Source of the DNA: Pseudarthrobacter sp. W1I19
GTDB lineage: Bacteria > Actinomycetota > Actinomycetes > Actinomycetales > Micrococcaceae
DNA: 64,000 nucleotides
Assembly (NCBI RefSeq): GCF_030817835.1
Contig: NZ_JAUSZR010000001.1
Location: 1,674,001-1,738,000, forward strand
Reading direction: 5' to 3'
Shown one piece after another: positions 33,853 through 42,825 of the stretch. A program made the position numbers and the translations under genes. Every line of letters begins with the position of its first letter. The stretch's first letter is position 1. Below the pieces are notes generated by a model that ran no database searches, was not told the DNA's origin, and saw only the letters and a program-made list of their open reading frames with translations.

Positions 33853-34980
33853 TCAGGCTGCCGTTTCCGTGCTGCGCCGGAGGGTGACTTCACCGGTAAT
33901 GGGCTGCTGCCGCCCGCCGTCGTGCCCTGCCTCAGTTGGGCCGGAACCGTTTTCGTCGGTCTCGTGGGCACCGGCTCCACCGGGCGCCGTGGCACGGGTG
34001 GCCAGGCGCCCGATTTCTTCCAGCGGCAGGTGCACCGTGGAGAGGGCGGGGCGGAAGTCCCTGAGTGTTTCGATGTCGTCGAAGCCTGCGATGGTGGCGT
34101 CCCGCGGAATCCGCAGCCCCTGTTCGCGGAGGGCGGCGGTTGCGCCGATGGCCATAACGTCGTTGACGGCGAAGATACACAGCTTCCCGCCGCCGGCTCC
34201 TTTCCCGGACCCTGCCTGGCGGGCCTTGATCATGTCAGCGAGCTTGAGGCCGGCCTCGTAGCCGCCGGCGCGGTTGAAGCCTGTGCGCAGGACTTCGGCG
34301 GGTTTGCGTCCGGCGGCCGCCAGGCCTTCCTGAAACCCGCGGATCCGGTCGTCAGAGGTGAAGAGCCCAACCGGACCGCCGATGATCACAAAATCACCAT
34401 CCCGGCCGGAAGCGAGTTTTCCGGCCAATGCCGCTGCGAGTTCCTGGTTGGGCACGGCCACCACGTGGTAGCCCTCCGGAGCTGTCGCGCCGACCACAGG
34501 GTGGCCCACCACCGCTACCCGGCCGCCATTGCGGCAATACCGGTCCAGTTCCGCCGCCAGTTCAGCGTTGCCTTCCTGGTTTTCCGGCTGGGATGAGCGG
34601 GAGCCGGCGATCACGATCGAATCAGCGCGGCGGGCGGCGAAAGCTGCAACGGCTTCCCTTTCTTCCGCCGGAGCACCGCCCGTGGTGGCCAGCAGCACCA
34701 TCTTGCGCTGCTCGCGGGCCGCCTCCTGCACGCCCCTGGCGATGGCGGCGAAGTAGGGGTCGGCGATGTCGTGGACGATCAGGCCGATCAGTCCCGAACT
34801 GGACTTCGCGAGCCCCTGGGCCTGGGCGTTGGGGATGTAACCGAGCGAGTCGGCGGCCTGGCGGACGCGGTCCGCGATGTCCTGTCCCGGCTTGCGCGCA
34901 GAACCATTGAGGACCCGGCTGGCAGTGGCCGGTGATACCCCGGCCAGCCGCGCAACCTCGGTAAGGGTACTTGCAGCCAC
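33853..34980 (-). CDS. LacI-family transcriptional regulator
   Basis: A 375-residue regulator: N-terminal LacI helix-turn-helix and hinge (STLTEVARLAGVSPATASRV, then a hinge helix at LGYIPNAQAQGLA), followed by a periplasmic-binding-protein-like sugar-sensing domain (IGLIVHDIADPYFAAIARGV, FAVNDVMAIGA, TIAGFDDIE). The frame is open to 35064, but AGGAGA just before the GTG at 34980 selects that start. It is divergent from the Gfo/Idh-DUF993-TIM-barrel operon, whose promoter region holds two LacI-type palindromes. Confidence 0.92.
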   Translation of the reverse strand: MAASTLTEVARLAGVSPATASRVLNGSARKPGQDIADRVRQAADSLGYIPNAQAQGLAKSSSGLIGLIVHDIADPYFAAIARGVQEAAREQRKMVLLATTGGAPAEEREAVAAFAARRADSIVIAGSRSSQPENQEGNAELAAELDRYCRNGGRVAVVGHPVVGATAPEGYHVVAVPNQELAAALAGKLASGRDGDFVIIGGPVGLFTSDDRIRGFQEGLAAAGRKPAEVLRTGFNRAGGYEAGLKLADMIKARQAGSGKGAGGGKLCIFAVNDVMAIGATAALREQGLRIPRDATIAGFDDIETLRDFRPALSTVHLPLEEIGRLATRATAPGGAGAHETDENGSGPTEAGHDGGRQQPITGEVTLRRSTETAA

Positions 34981-35048
34981 AGCGTCTCCTGATCGGCTTT
35001 GTAGGGTCATTAAGCGTAACCACATTATGGCAGTTTCAACCCGCTGCT

Positions 35049-35062
35049 GGAAAGCGCTTGCC
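35049..35062. promoter_or_regulatory. LacI-type operator A before the Gfo/Idh operon
   Basis: GGAAAGCGCTTGCC, centred on the palindrome AAGCGCTT, lies between the divergent LacI gene and the Gfo/Idh gene, about 90 bp before the latter. It is related in form to the site at 35096-35111, 47 bp away. Confidence 0.6.
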
Positions 35063-35095
35063 AATAAGTCCTGCCGGGTGCATTATTGAAGAAGT

Positions 35096-35111
35096 GGGAA
35101 TGCGCTTTCCC
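35096..35111. promoter_or_regulatory. LacI-type operator B before the Gfo/Idh operon
   Basis: GGGAATGCGCTTTCCC, an imperfect palindrome with GCGC at its core, starts 57 bp before the Gfo/Idh ATG. Two spaced sites allow looping or cooperative repression by the divergently encoded LacI protein. Confidence 0.6.
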
Positions 35112-35152
35112 GATCAGCTTGAGTAAAACTGCTCACTCACCGTGGAGGACCT

Positions 35153-36322
35153 ATGGGCTTCGAGACAAAAACAATCCGCATCGCCATGAACGGCATCACC
35201 GGCCGGATGGGTTACCGCCAGCACCTGCTGCGTTCCATCCTCCCCATCCGTGATGCCGGCGGCTTCACCCTGGAAGACGGCACCCGCATCCAGGTTGAGC
35301 CCATCCTGGTGGGCCGCAACGAAGCCAAGATCCGCGAACTGGCCGAAAAGCACAAGGTCTCGGAGTGGAGCACCGACCTGGATGCGGTGATCAACGATCC
35401 CACCGTCGACGTCGTGTTTGATGCCTCCATGACCAGTCTCCGCGCGGCCACCCTGAAGAAGGCCATGCAGGCCGGCAAGCACATCTTCACTGAGAAGCCC
35501 ACGGCCGAGACCCTTGAGGAAGCCATTGAGCTGGCCCGGATCGGCAAGGAAGCCGGCGTCACCGCGGGCGTTGTCCACGACAAGCTGTACCTGCCGGGCC
35601 TGGTCAAGCTCCGCCGCCTGGTGGACGAGGGCTTCTTCGGACGTATCCTCTCCATCCGCGGTGAGTTCGGCTACTGGGTCTTCGAAGGTGACATCCAGGC
35701 AGCCCAGCGTCCGTCCTGGAACTACCGCAAGGAAGACGGCGGCGGAATGACCACGGACATGTTCTGCCACTGGAACTACGTCCTCGAAGGCATCATCGGC
35801 AAGGTCAAGAGCGTCAACGCCAAGACCGCAACCCACATCCCCGCCCGCTGGGACGAGGCCGGCAAGGAGTACAAGGCCACGGCCGACGACGCCTCCTATG
35901 GCATCTTCGAACTCGAGACTCCGGGTGGAGATGACGTTGTTGGCCAGATCAACTCCTCCTGGGCCGTGCGCGTCTACCGCGACGAACTCGTGGAATTCCA
36001 GGTGGACGGCACGCACGGTTCCGCCGTCGCCGGACTGAACAAGTGTGTCGCCCAACAGCGCGCCCACACCCCCAAGCCCGTCTGGAACCCGGACCTGCCC
36101 GTCACGGAGTCCTTCCGCGACCAGTGGCAGGAAGTCCCGGCCAACGCTGAGCTGGACAACGGCTTCAAGCTGCAGTGGGAAGAGTTCCTCCGTGACGTTG
36201 TGGCCGGCCGCGAGCACCGCTTCGGCCTGCTCTCCGCGGCCCGGGGCGTCCAGCTCGCCGAGCTTGGCCTGCAGTCCAACGACGAACGCCGCACCATCGA
36301 CATCCCGGAGATCACCCTCTAA
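35153..36322 (+). CDS. Gfo/Idh/MocA-family oxidoreductase of unknown substrate
   Basis: A 389-residue NAD(P)-dependent dehydrogenase: N-terminal Rossmann fold with IAMNGITGRMGYRQHLL, the family signature HIFTEKPTAETLEEA, and a C-terminal Gfo/Idh substrate domain (GEFGYWVFEGD, GGGMTTDMFCHWNYV with the active-site His). The dinucleotide loop GXXGRMG is unusual for Gfo/Idh and reads like that of dihydrodipicolinate reductase. The ATG follows GGAGG. The next gene starts on its stop (TAATG), so three genes form one coupled operon. It probably oxidises a sugar or sugar acid. Confidence 0.85.
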   Translation: MGFETKTIRIAMNGITGRMGYRQHLLRSILPIRDAGGFTLEDGTRIQVEPILVGRNEAKIRELAEKHKVSEWSTDLDAVINDPTVDVVFDASMTSLRAATLKKAMQAGKHIFTEKPTAETLEEAIELARIGKEAGVTAGVVHDKLYLPGLVKLRRLVDEGFFGRILSIRGEFGYWVFEGDIQAAQRPSWNYRKEDGGGMTTDMFCHWNYVLEGIIGKVKSVNAKTATHIPARWDEAGKEYKATADDASYGIFELETPGGDDVVGQINSSWAVRVYRDELVEFQVDGTHGSAVAGLNKCVAQQRAHTPKPVWNPDLPVTESFRDQWQEVPANAELDNGFKLQWEEFLRDVVAGREHRFGLLSAARGVQLAELGLQSNDERRTIDIPEITL

Positions 36323-37536
36323 TGACCTCACTCATCCTTCCTTCCCACGACGGCGGCACCCGCGAATACCGGCTCCAGGGCGGCACGTCCTGGGCCCGCC
36401 CCACCGCCCCTCTCTCGGCGCGCCGCGCGTATGCCGCAGCCCACGTGATCCCCGAGGTCCTGGCAGACAACACCCCTGGCGCGCCTGCGCGGCTCGACTG
36501 GGAAGCCACCATGGGCTACCGCCACGAGCTGTGGTCCTACGGCCTTGGCGTCGCTGATGCCATGGACACCGCCCAGCGCGGCATGGGCCTGGACTGGGCA
36601 GCCACCCAGCAGCTCATCAAGCGCACCGGCATAGAGGCGGCCTCGGTGGTTTCGTCCGGCAATGCGGCGACGGCCGGCAAATCGGTCCGCGACCTCGTAT
36701 CCTGCGGCGCCGGCACCGACCAGCTGGACATCGACTCCCTGCCCGTCGGCGAAGCCGGACTCAAGGCTGTCCTCGAGGCATACCGCGAGCAGATCGCCGT
36801 CATCACCGAGGCCGGTCCGAAGGTCATCATTATGGCCTCGCGCGCCCTGGCCAAGGTGGCCCGCGGCCCGGAAGACTACCTGTCGGTCTACTCCACCCTG
36901 CTGCAGGAAGTGGACCAGCCCGTGATCCTCCACTGGCTGGGCACCATGTTCGATCCCGCCCTCGCCGGCTACTGGGGTTCGGACCACGTCGCAACCGCCA
37001 CCGAAACCTTCCTTGGGCTGATCAAGGACAACGCGGCCAAGGTGGATGGCGTCAAGGTCTCGCTGCTGGATGCAAGCCACGAGGTTGCCCTGCGCGCTGC
37101 CCTGCCCGAAGGGGTCCGCCTCTACACCGGGGACGACTTCAACTACCCGGAACTGATCGACGGCGACGGCAGCCACCACTCCGATGCCCTGCTGGGCATC
37201 TTCGCGGCGATCTATCCCGCAGCTTCGGTGGCACTGCAGAACTACGACGCCGGCAACCCTGCCAAGGCGCGCAAAATCCTGGACTCCACGCGGGAACTGG
37301 GCAAGCACATCTTCAGCGCCCCCACGTTCTACTACAAGACCGGGATCGCCTTTATGTCCTGGCTCAACGGCAAGCAGCCCGGCTTCCAGATGGTGGGCGG
37401 CCTGCACTCCGGCCGCTCGGTCTGCCACCTGGCCAAGACCTTCGAACTGGCGGACCAGGCCGGCCTCCTGCGGGACCCGGCACTGGCTGCCTTCCGGATG
37501 TCCGATTACTTGCGGATCAACGGGGTGGGCGTGTGA
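36322..37536 (+). CDS. DUF993 family protein, dihydrodipicolinate-synthase-like
   Basis: A 404-residue protein usually annotated as a dihydrodipicolinate synthase family protein (DUF993); a TIM-barrel lyase or aldolase fold is expected. Notable segments are DWEATMGYRHELWSYGLGVA, VILHWLGTMFDPALAGYWG, LYTGDDFNYPELIDGDG and the late FYYKTGIAFMSWLNGK. The usual DapA active-site signature is not obvious, so the reaction is uncertain. Its ATG overlaps the previous stop by one base and its stop overlaps the next GTG (GTGA), showing tight coupling. In an oxidise-then-cleave pathway it would be the C-C lyase (inference). Confidence 0.8.
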   Translation: MTSLILPSHDGGTREYRLQGGTSWARPTAPLSARRAYAAAHVIPEVLADNTPGAPARLDWEATMGYRHELWSYGLGVADAMDTAQRGMGLDWAATQQLIKRTGIEAASVVSSGNAATAGKSVRDLVSCGAGTDQLDIDSLPVGEAGLKAVLEAYREQIAVITEAGPKVIIMASRALAKVARGPEDYLSVYSTLLQEVDQPVILHWLGTMFDPALAGYWGSDHVATATETFLGLIKDNAAKVDGVKVSLLDASHEVALRAALPEGVRLYTGDDFNYPELIDGDGSHHSDALLGIFAAIYPAASVALQNYDAGNPAKARKILDSTRELGKHIFSAPTFYYKTGIAFMSWLNGKQPGFQMVGGLHSGRSVCHLAKTFELADQAGLLRDPALAAFRMSDYLRINGVGV

Positions 37537-38372
37537 GCGACTTCTCGCGCCTGTCCATCAACAGCGCCACCACCAAGAAATGGACCCTCGCCCAGGTGGT
37601 TGACGGCTGCGTCAACGCCGGAATCCCTTCCATCGGGCCCTGGCGGGACCGCGTGGAGGAAGCCGGGCTGGACAAGGCTGCGCGCCTGATCAAGGACGCC
37701 GGCCTCCGGGTTTCATCCCTGTGCCGCGGCGGGTTCCTCACCGCACCCGACGCCGAAGGGCAGGCCGCCGCGCTCGCTGACAACCGCGCCGCCATCCTCG
37801 AAGCCGTTGCACTGGACACCAGGGAACTGTTTCTGGTGGTGGGCGGCCTGGCACCGGAGGAGAAGGACGTGATGGCGGCACGCCAGCGCGTTGCAGACCG
37901 CCTCGCGGACCTGGTTCCCTTCGCAGAGGAACACGGCGTCCGCCTGGTCCTGGAGCCCCTGCACCCGATGTATGCGGCAGACCGTGCCCTGATCTCCACC
38001 CTGGGACAGGCGCTGGACCTCGCAGCGCCGTTCGACGCCTCAACGGTGGGCGTCGCCGTGGACACCTTCCATGTCTGGTGGGATCCCGAGCTCAAGACGC
38101 AGATTGAGCGCGCGGGCCGCGAAAACCGCATCGCCAGCTACCAAGTGTGCGACTTCAACATGCCCATCGCGGCCGATCCGCTGCTGTCCCGCGGCTACAT
38201 GGGCGACGGCGTGGTGGACTTCGCCACCATCGGCACCTGGGTGCGCGACGCCGGCTACACGGGCGACATCGAAGTCGAAATCTTCAATCAGGACATCTGG
38301 GACACGGACGGCAACACCGTCCTGGCCACAGTCAAGGAGCGCTACGCGGAGCTTGTCCTCCCGTACGCCTGA
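37533..38372 (+). CDS. Sugar phosphate isomerase/epimerase-like TIM-barrel protein
   Basis: A 279-residue xylose-isomerase-like TIM barrel (AP endonuclease 2 superfamily). Metal-ligand positions are suggested by VRLVLEPLHPMY (Glu, His), GVAVDTFHVWWDPEL (Asp, His), YQVCDFNMPI and DIEVEIFNQDIW (final Glu). Starting at GTG 37533 it overlaps the DUF993 stop and ends the operon. Enzymes of this fold act on 3-keto sugars, inosose and related metabolites; with the Gfo/Idh dehydrogenase upstream a keto-sugar substrate is plausible but unproven. Confidence 0.85.
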   Translation: MSDFSRLSINSATTKKWTLAQVVDGCVNAGIPSIGPWRDRVEEAGLDKAARLIKDAGLRVSSLCRGGFLTAPDAEGQAAALADNRAAILEAVALDTRELFLVVGGLAPEEKDVMAARQRVADRLADLVPFAEEHGVRLVLEPLHPMYAADRALISTLGQALDLAAPFDASTVGVAVDTFHVWWDPELKTQIERAGRENRIASYQVCDFNMPIAADPLLSRGYMGDGVVDFATIGTWVRDAGYTGDIEVEIFNQDIWDTDGNTVLATVKERYAELVLPYA

Positions 38373-38432
38373 CCTGATCCAGACCGCGGGCTCCTGCCGT
38401 GCTTCCCAACATGGCCGGCAGGAGCCTGCGCC

Positions 38433-38482
38433 CCACCACAAAAGACCCGGACCGCACTCGCGGTCCGGGTCTTTTGTGGTGG
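38433..38482. terminator. Bidirectional terminator between the TIM-barrel gene and xylB
   Basis: A perfect 23-bp stem starting CCACCACAAAAGACCCGGAC around the loop ACTC. AAAA and TTTT within the stem make it work both ways between the convergent genes. Confidence 0.9.
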
Positions 38483-38488
38483 AAACCG

Positions 38489-39907
38489 TCAGGCGTACAT
38501 GCGGGCGTACCGGCGGTAACGTGCCAGCACCCCGCCGTCGTCCTTCCCGGCCGGAAGGTCGACGGCGTCCAGCGCCCACTGCGGAAATTCTCCCGCAAGT
38601 GCCGCCGCGGCCTGCCGGGCTGCGCCGTCTGCCACGTATTCGCCCGGCCGTGGCACGGTGACGTTGACTCCCAACAGCTGCACCGCCGCCGACTGGACCG
38701 CAGTGGACTGCGCCCCGCCACCCACCAGGATGATGCGCCGGGCCTGGACTCCCTGCTCCTGCAGGGCGGCCAGGCCGTCTGCCAGCGAGCAGACCACGCC
38801 TTCGACGGCGGCACGCGCCAGGTTCGCCGGCGTGTAGTTGGTGCGTGTGATGCCATGCAGTGAACCGGTGGCGTCCGGCAGGTTGGGCGTGCGTTCGCCG
38901 TCGAAATAGGGCACGAGCGTGAGGCCCCCGGCTCCGGGTCCAGCGCTCAGAGCCAGGTCGTTGAACTCCTCGATGCTGACGCCCAGCAGGGCCGCGGTGG
39001 CGTCAAAAACGCGCGTGGCATTCAACGTGCACACCAGCGGCAGGTAATGTCCGGAAGCATCGGCAAACCCTGCCACCAGCCCCGACTGATCGGCGGCGGG
39101 GGTGTCGGAGACGGCAAAGACCGTTCCGGAGGTGCCCAGGGACATCACCACATCCCCGACGCCCGCTCCCACCCCCAGCGCCGCTGCCGCATTGTCCCCG
39201 GCGCCGGCGCCCAGGAGGGCGCCGTCCGGAGTCTTGCCGGCGACGTCCAGGGGACCCAGCACCTCAGGCAGCAGCGGGACATGGCCCAGCGAAGATTCCA
39301 GGACGTCGGGCAAGTACGTGCCGGCAGCCGTGGAAAAGTAGCCTGTGCCGGAAGCATCGGAACGGTCGGTGGCCAGGGCCTCAAGATTGCCCGGGCCACT
39401 CTCCGGGCCATGTCCCATCAGCCGCCACGTCAGCCAGTCATGCGGCAGGCACACTGCCGCCACCTTCGCCGCGTTCTCCGGCTCATTGGCGGCCAGCCAG
39501 CGCAGCTTGGTCAGTGTCAGCGAGGCCACCGGGACGGTGCCCGTGGCACCGGCCCAGTAGCGGGCGCCGGCAGCAGTGTCGCCGTCGCCCGCGGTCCTGA
39601 TGAGCTCTTCGGCGGCGCCGGCACTGCGGGTGTCGTTCCACAGCAGTGCGGGACGGATCACCGTGCCATCGCTGTCGAGGCACACCATACCGTGCTGCTG
39701 CCCGCCCACCGAGACAGCTGCAACGTCGGTCAGCCCGCCGGCCTGTTGCAGTGCTTCCTGCAGTGCGTCCCACCAATGGTCGGGGTGGATTTCGGAGCCG
39801 TCGGGGTGGCTGGCCCGGCCCTGGCGGACCAGTGCGCCGGTGTCCGCATCGCGGATCACCACTTTGCAGGATTGGGTGGAGCTGTCGATGCCTGCTACGA
39901 GCGCCAT
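38489..39907 (-). CDS. xylB: Xylulokinase
   Basis: FGGY-family kinase phosphorylating D-xylulose; 472 residues. The N-terminal [18 protein letters not shown] phosphate loop, [12 protein letters not shown] substrate segment, [14 protein letters not shown] second phosphate loop and [14 protein letters not shown] adenosine region are all present. The open frame continues upstream through xylA to 40690, but that part is an out-of-frame shadow; the ATG at 39907 lies 2 bp after the xylA stop. It forms the xylA-xylB operon and feeds the pentose phosphate pathway. Confidence 0.93.
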   Translation of the reverse strand: MALVAGIDSSTQSCKVVIRDADTGALVRQGRASHPDGSEIHPDHWWDALQEALQQAGGLTDVAAVSVGGQQHGMVCLDSDGTVIRPALLWNDTRSAGAAEELIRTAGDGDTAAGARYWAGATGTVPVASLTLTKLRWLAANEPENAAKVAAVCLPHDWLTWRLMGHGPESGPGNLEALATDRSDASGTGYFSTAAGTYLPDVLESSLGHVPLLPEVLGPLDVAGKTPDGALLGAGAGDNAAAALGVGAGVGDVVMSLGTSGTVFAVSDTPAADQSGLVAGFADASGHYLPLVCTLNATRVFDATAALLGVSIEEFNDLALSAGPGAGGLTLVPYFDGERTPNLPDATGSLHGITRTNYTPANLARAAVEGVVCSLADGLAALQEQGVQARRIILVGGGAQSTAVQSAAVQLLGVNVTVPRPGEYVADGAARQAAAALAGEFPQWALDAVDLPAGKDDGGVLARYRRYARMYA

Positions 39908-39909
39908 GG

Positions 39910-41097
39910 TCAGCGGGCGTTGAGGAGGTGTTCGATGGCGAGCTGGTTGAGGCGGACGAACGCGAAGGAGCGTTCTGCGGCCTTGTCGGCGTCGAAGTCC
40001 TCGAATGCTGCGGCGTCGTTGAGCAGGTCGGCGGTGGTTTCGCCGGCTGCGAGGGTGGGTTCGGCTAGTTCGCCGACGCCGGAGGCGGCGAGGGCGGCCT
40101 GGACTTCGGGGTCGGCGCGGAAGGCCAGGGCGCGTTCCTTCAGGAGCAGGTAGGTGGCCATGTTGGCTTTGGCGGATTCCCAGACGCCGTCGTAGCCGTC
40201 GGTGCGGGAGGGCTTGTAGTCGAAGTGGCGCGGTCCCTCGTAGCGGGGGCCGCCGTTGGGGAAGCCGTTTGCGAGCAGGTCCACGGTGAAGAACGCGCTG
40301 GTCAGGTCGCCATGGCCGAAGACGAGGTCCTGGTCGTACTTGATCCCGCGCTGGCCGTTGAGGTCGATGTGGAAGAGCTTGCCGGCCCAGAGGGCCTGGG
40401 CGATGCCGTGGGTGAAGTTCAGCCCGGCCATCTGCTCGTGTCCGGTTTCGGGGTTCAGGCCCACGATGTCGCCGTGTTCGAGCTGGGCGATGAAGGCCAG
40501 GCCGTGGCCCACGGTGGGCAGGAAGATGTCGCCGCGGGGTTCGTTCGGCTTGGGCTCGAGTGCGATGCGCAGGTTGTAGCCCTTGTCCTTGATGTAGGCG
40601 GCAGCGGTGTCCACGCCTTCCTTCATCCGGTCCAGTGCAGCGGCGAGGTCCTTGGAGCCGTCGTATTCGCTGCCTTCGCGTCCGCCCCACATCACAAAGG
40701 TTTCGGCGCCGAACTCGGCGGCGGAATCGATATTGCGCAGCACCTTTGAGAGGGCGAAGCGGCGGATGGAGCGGTCGTTGGAGGTGAAGCCGCCGTCTTT
40801 GAAGACGGGGTGGCTGAACAGGTTGGTGGTGACCATGGGCACCTTCAGGCCGGTCTCGGCCAACGCTGCCTTGAAGTTTTTCAGGATCAGTTCCCGCTCC
40901 GACGCGGTGGCATCAAACGGGACCAGGTCGTTGTCGTGGAAGGTGATGCCGTACGCGCCAAGTTCGGCCAGCCGGTGCACCGCCTCCACCGGATCCAGGG
41001 CGGCACGGGTGGCGACGCCGAACGGGTCGGCACCGGTCCAGCCCACGGTCCAGAGGCCAAAAGTGAACTTATCTGCGGGAGTGGGGGAAAGAGTCAT
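39910..41097 (-). CDS. xylA: Xylose isomerase
   Basis: Converts D-xylose to D-xylulose; 395 residues, the short actinobacterial class I type. Catalytic His54 and Asp57 are in [13 protein letters not shown]; metal-site residues lie in [32 protein letters not shown] and the DFDAD region near the end; the [15 protein letters not shown] signature is intact. The ATG (41097) follows AAGGACGC. The promoter region toward the ROK repressor carries a xyl-type operator at 41135-41153, so xylose induction is expected. Confidence 0.95.
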   Translation of the reverse strand: MTLSPTPADKFTFGLWTVGWTGADPFGVATRAALDPVEAVHRLAELGAYGITFHDNDLVPFDATASERELILKNFKAALAETGLKVPMVTTNLFSHPVFKDGGFTSNDRSIRRFALSKVLRNIDSAAEFGAETFVMWGGREGSEYDGSKDLAAALDRMKEGVDTAAAYIKDKGYNLRIALEPKPNEPRGDIFLPTVGHGLAFIAQLEHGDIVGLNPETGHEQMAGLNFTHGIAQALWAGKLFHIDLNGQRGIKYDQDLVFGHGDLTSAFFTVDLLANGFPNGGPRYEGPRHFDYKPSRTDGYDGVWESAKANMATYLLLKERALAFRADPEVQAALAASGVGELAEPTLAAGETTADLLNDAAAFEDFDADKAAERSFAFVRLNQLAIEHLLNAR

Positions 41098-41134
41098 GAT
41101 GCGTCCTTGCAGCCAGTGCCCCTTGTGGGCGAGT

Positions 41135-41153
41135 TAGTTTATCGCTTGAACTA
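41135..41153. promoter_or_regulatory. xyl operator between xylA and the ROK repressor gene
   Basis: TAGTTTA-TCGCT-TGAACTA, inverted repeat matching at six of seven positions, 38 bp before xylA. It is immediately followed by TATAAT (41154-41159), a -10 box for the repressor gene, and by TAATCGTGATTA, a second small palindrome. ROK-type XylR proteins bind TTAGTTT-type repeats, so it fits self- and xyl-regulation. Confidence 0.7.
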
Positions 41154-41226
41154 TATAATCGTGATTACGTTAGGGTCAATAGCCACGGGCATGTTGGGAT
41201 GGCCCGGCTTATCTAAGGAGGCCGCC

Positions 41227-42456
41227 ATGGCGAACACGGCACCAGCACCTGCCCTGTCCGACGCCGGGTCGCCCGGAAGCATGGGCGACGTCCGCAGGAG
41301 CAACCTCGCGCTGGTCCTGGGCAGGGTTGCACAGTCCCCGTCAGGGTCCCACCTGACGCGCGCGCAGATCGCGGCGTCCACGGGGCTCACCAAGGCTTCG
41401 GTATCGAGCATCGTCCTGGACCTTCTCGAGACCGGCATCCTGCGGGAAATAGGGCTAAACCCCCAGGGGGAGCGCGGCCGGCCCGGAGTAGGCCTGGAGT
41501 TGAACCCGGCCCGCGGGGTAATAGGCATGGAAATCAATGTCGACTACATTGCCGCCGGCGTGACGGACCTGTCCGGAGCGGTGGTGGTGCAGGAGATCCG
41601 CGAGCGGGATAACCGTGGGAGTGAAAGCGCTCCAGTTCTGGCGGCCCTGGCCGCCCTTGCGGTGGAGGTGCGGACGGCTGCCCTGGACAAGGGTGTGGAA
41701 GTCCTAGGCGGAGGACTGGCCGTTCCCGGGCTCGTGGATGCCGGCAGCGCCACTGTCCTCGCGGCCCCCAACCTCGGCTGGCTGGACGTCGAACTCGACC
41801 TTGACCGGCTGCTGCCGGGCCTGCCGTTGGGTGTAACCCTCTTTAATGAGGCCAACGCTGCTGCCCTTGCGGAACTGGCGCGCGGACCCGCCGGCAGGCA
41901 CGACTTCCTGTACGTGTCCGGCGAGGTGGGTGTCGGTGGCGGACTGGTCATCAGGTCGGAGCTTTTTACCGGTCCGGAAGGTCATGCCGGGGAAGTGGGC
42001 CATGTTGTGGTGGACCCCGGGGGCAGCCGCTGCTCCTGTGGGGGCACGGGCTGCCTGGAGACCGTTGCGGGGCAGGACGCCATCTTCTCGGCTGCGGGTA
42101 TCGCCGGCAAAGGGAAGTCGAGGTCGGAGAGCATGTCCGCCCTGGTGGCCGCGCTCGCGGAGGATCAGCCGGGCGCACTGCGGGCCGTTGAACGTGCCGG
42201 GACGTCACTGGGGGTGGCGGTGGCATCCACAGCCCGTGTGCTGAACATCGGGGCGGTGGTGCTCGGCGGGCACTTCGCTGTCCTGGAACGGTGGCTGCGC
42301 CCTTCCCTGGCCGCAAGCCTGGCACGGTACGCGCCCGGCAAGGTTTTTCCGGAACACATCACCATTGCAGCGGTGGAGGAGGGCGGAGCGCTGCTGGGTG
42401 CCGCCGGCAGTGTGGTCCGTTCCCTGGTAGAAGCGCCGCACCGACTGCAGTCGTAG
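41227..42456 (+). CDS. xylR: ROK-family transcriptional repressor, XylR-like
   Basis: A 409-residue regulator with an N-terminal helix-turn-helix (HLTRAQIAASTGLTKASVSS) and a ROK sugar-kinase-like domain (GMEINVDYIAAGVTDLSGAV, GGGLAVPGLVDAG, VSGEVGVGGGLVI) with the zinc-binding motif CSCGGTGCLETVAG. The ATG at 41227 has AAGGAGG (41215-41221). Divergence from xylA and the operator between them indicate control of xylose use. The symbol is by analogy; the inducer is inferred to be D-xylose. Confidence 0.88.
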   Translation: MANTAPAPALSDAGSPGSMGDVRRSNLALVLGRVAQSPSGSHLTRAQIAASTGLTKASVSSIVLDLLETGILREIGLNPQGERGRPGVGLELNPARGVIGMEINVDYIAAGVTDLSGAVVVQEIRERDNRGSESAPVLAALAALAVEVRTAALDKGVEVLGGGLAVPGLVDAGSATVLAAPNLGWLDVELDLDRLLPGLPLGVTLFNEANAAALAELARGPAGRHDFLYVSGEVGVGGGLVIRSELFTGPEGHAGEVGHVVVDPGGSRCSCGGTGCLETVAGQDAIFSAAGIAGKGKSRSESMSALVAALAEDQPGALRAVERAGTSLGVAVASTARVLNIGAVVLGGHFAVLERWLRPSLAASLARYAPGKVFPEHITIAAVEEGGALLGAAGSVVRSLVEAPHRLQS

Positions 42457-42548
42457 AGCCCGCAACCCGCGGTTGCGCCATCATTTGGGGCTGCTGTGCC
42501 GCCGCTTGAAGATCTTGGCTTGTGTCCCTGGCCTTTAGACTTGGCGCC

Positions 42549-42671
42549 ATGTCTGCTGATGACGAGAAGGATCCGCCTGTTCCCGCCGACGTTGAGGGCA
42601 AGATCCCGAGAAAGGTCCACGACGACCCAGGCGACGAAGATGAGGACGAACCTGCCACTCAACAGGATTGA
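42549..42671 (+). CDS. Small acidic hypothetical protein (40 residues)
   Basis: ATG at 42549 to TGA at 42671 encodes a 40-residue, strongly acidic, proline-containing peptide (MSADDEKDPPVPADVEGKIP at the start, DDPGDEDEDEP near the end). It has no Shine-Dalgarno, but TAGACT stands exactly seven bases before the ATG, matching other leaderless starts in this window. It is disordered by composition and has no recognised family. Confidence 0.5.
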   Translation: MSADDEKDPPVPADVEGKIPRKVHDDPGDEDEDEPATQQD

Positions 42672-42742
42672 GTCCGCCGCCGCATCCGGACATAATTCCG
42701 GCGGTACATGGTGAACCGGCTGGGCCGAATGCAAAACAAAGA

Positions 42743-42776
42743 CGGCCCTGATCAGCTTTTAGGCTGGTCAGGGCCG
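42743..42776 (-). terminator. Ancestral tRNA-Arg terminator, now left of the element
   Basis: A stem of CGGCCCTGATCAGC with its near-complement (one G-T pair). On the minus strand it is followed by TCTTTGTTTTG. It lies just outside the left repeat and is the position where the tRNA-Arg transcript would have ended before integration. Confidence 0.75.
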
Positions 42777-42783
42777 CTCTTCT

Positions 42784-42825
42784 GTGTGCCCCAGGAGGGA
42801 ATCGAACCCCCGACCGGCGGATTAG
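42784..42825 (-). repeat. attL: left 42-bp direct repeat (tRNA-Arg 3' fragment)
   Basis: Identical to 53551-53592. It contains the T-arm, variable region and 3' half of the anticodon stem of tRNA-Arg and ends at GGATTAG beside the anticodon, the typical crossover region for tyrosine integrases in tRNA genes. The 5' half is missing, so it is not a functional tRNA. Confidence 0.92.

Noticed and set aside
38489..40690. A 733-codon open frame on the minus strand covering xylB and most of xylA
   Set aside because: Only the part from 39907 reads as xylulokinase. The upstream 260 codons are Arg/Pro-rich and overlap xylA in another frame, a high-GC shadow.
42784..42825. Possible second tRNA-Arg gene at the left end of the element
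   Set aside because: Only the 3' part is present; the D-arm and 5' acceptor strand are missing, so it is an attachment-site copy.
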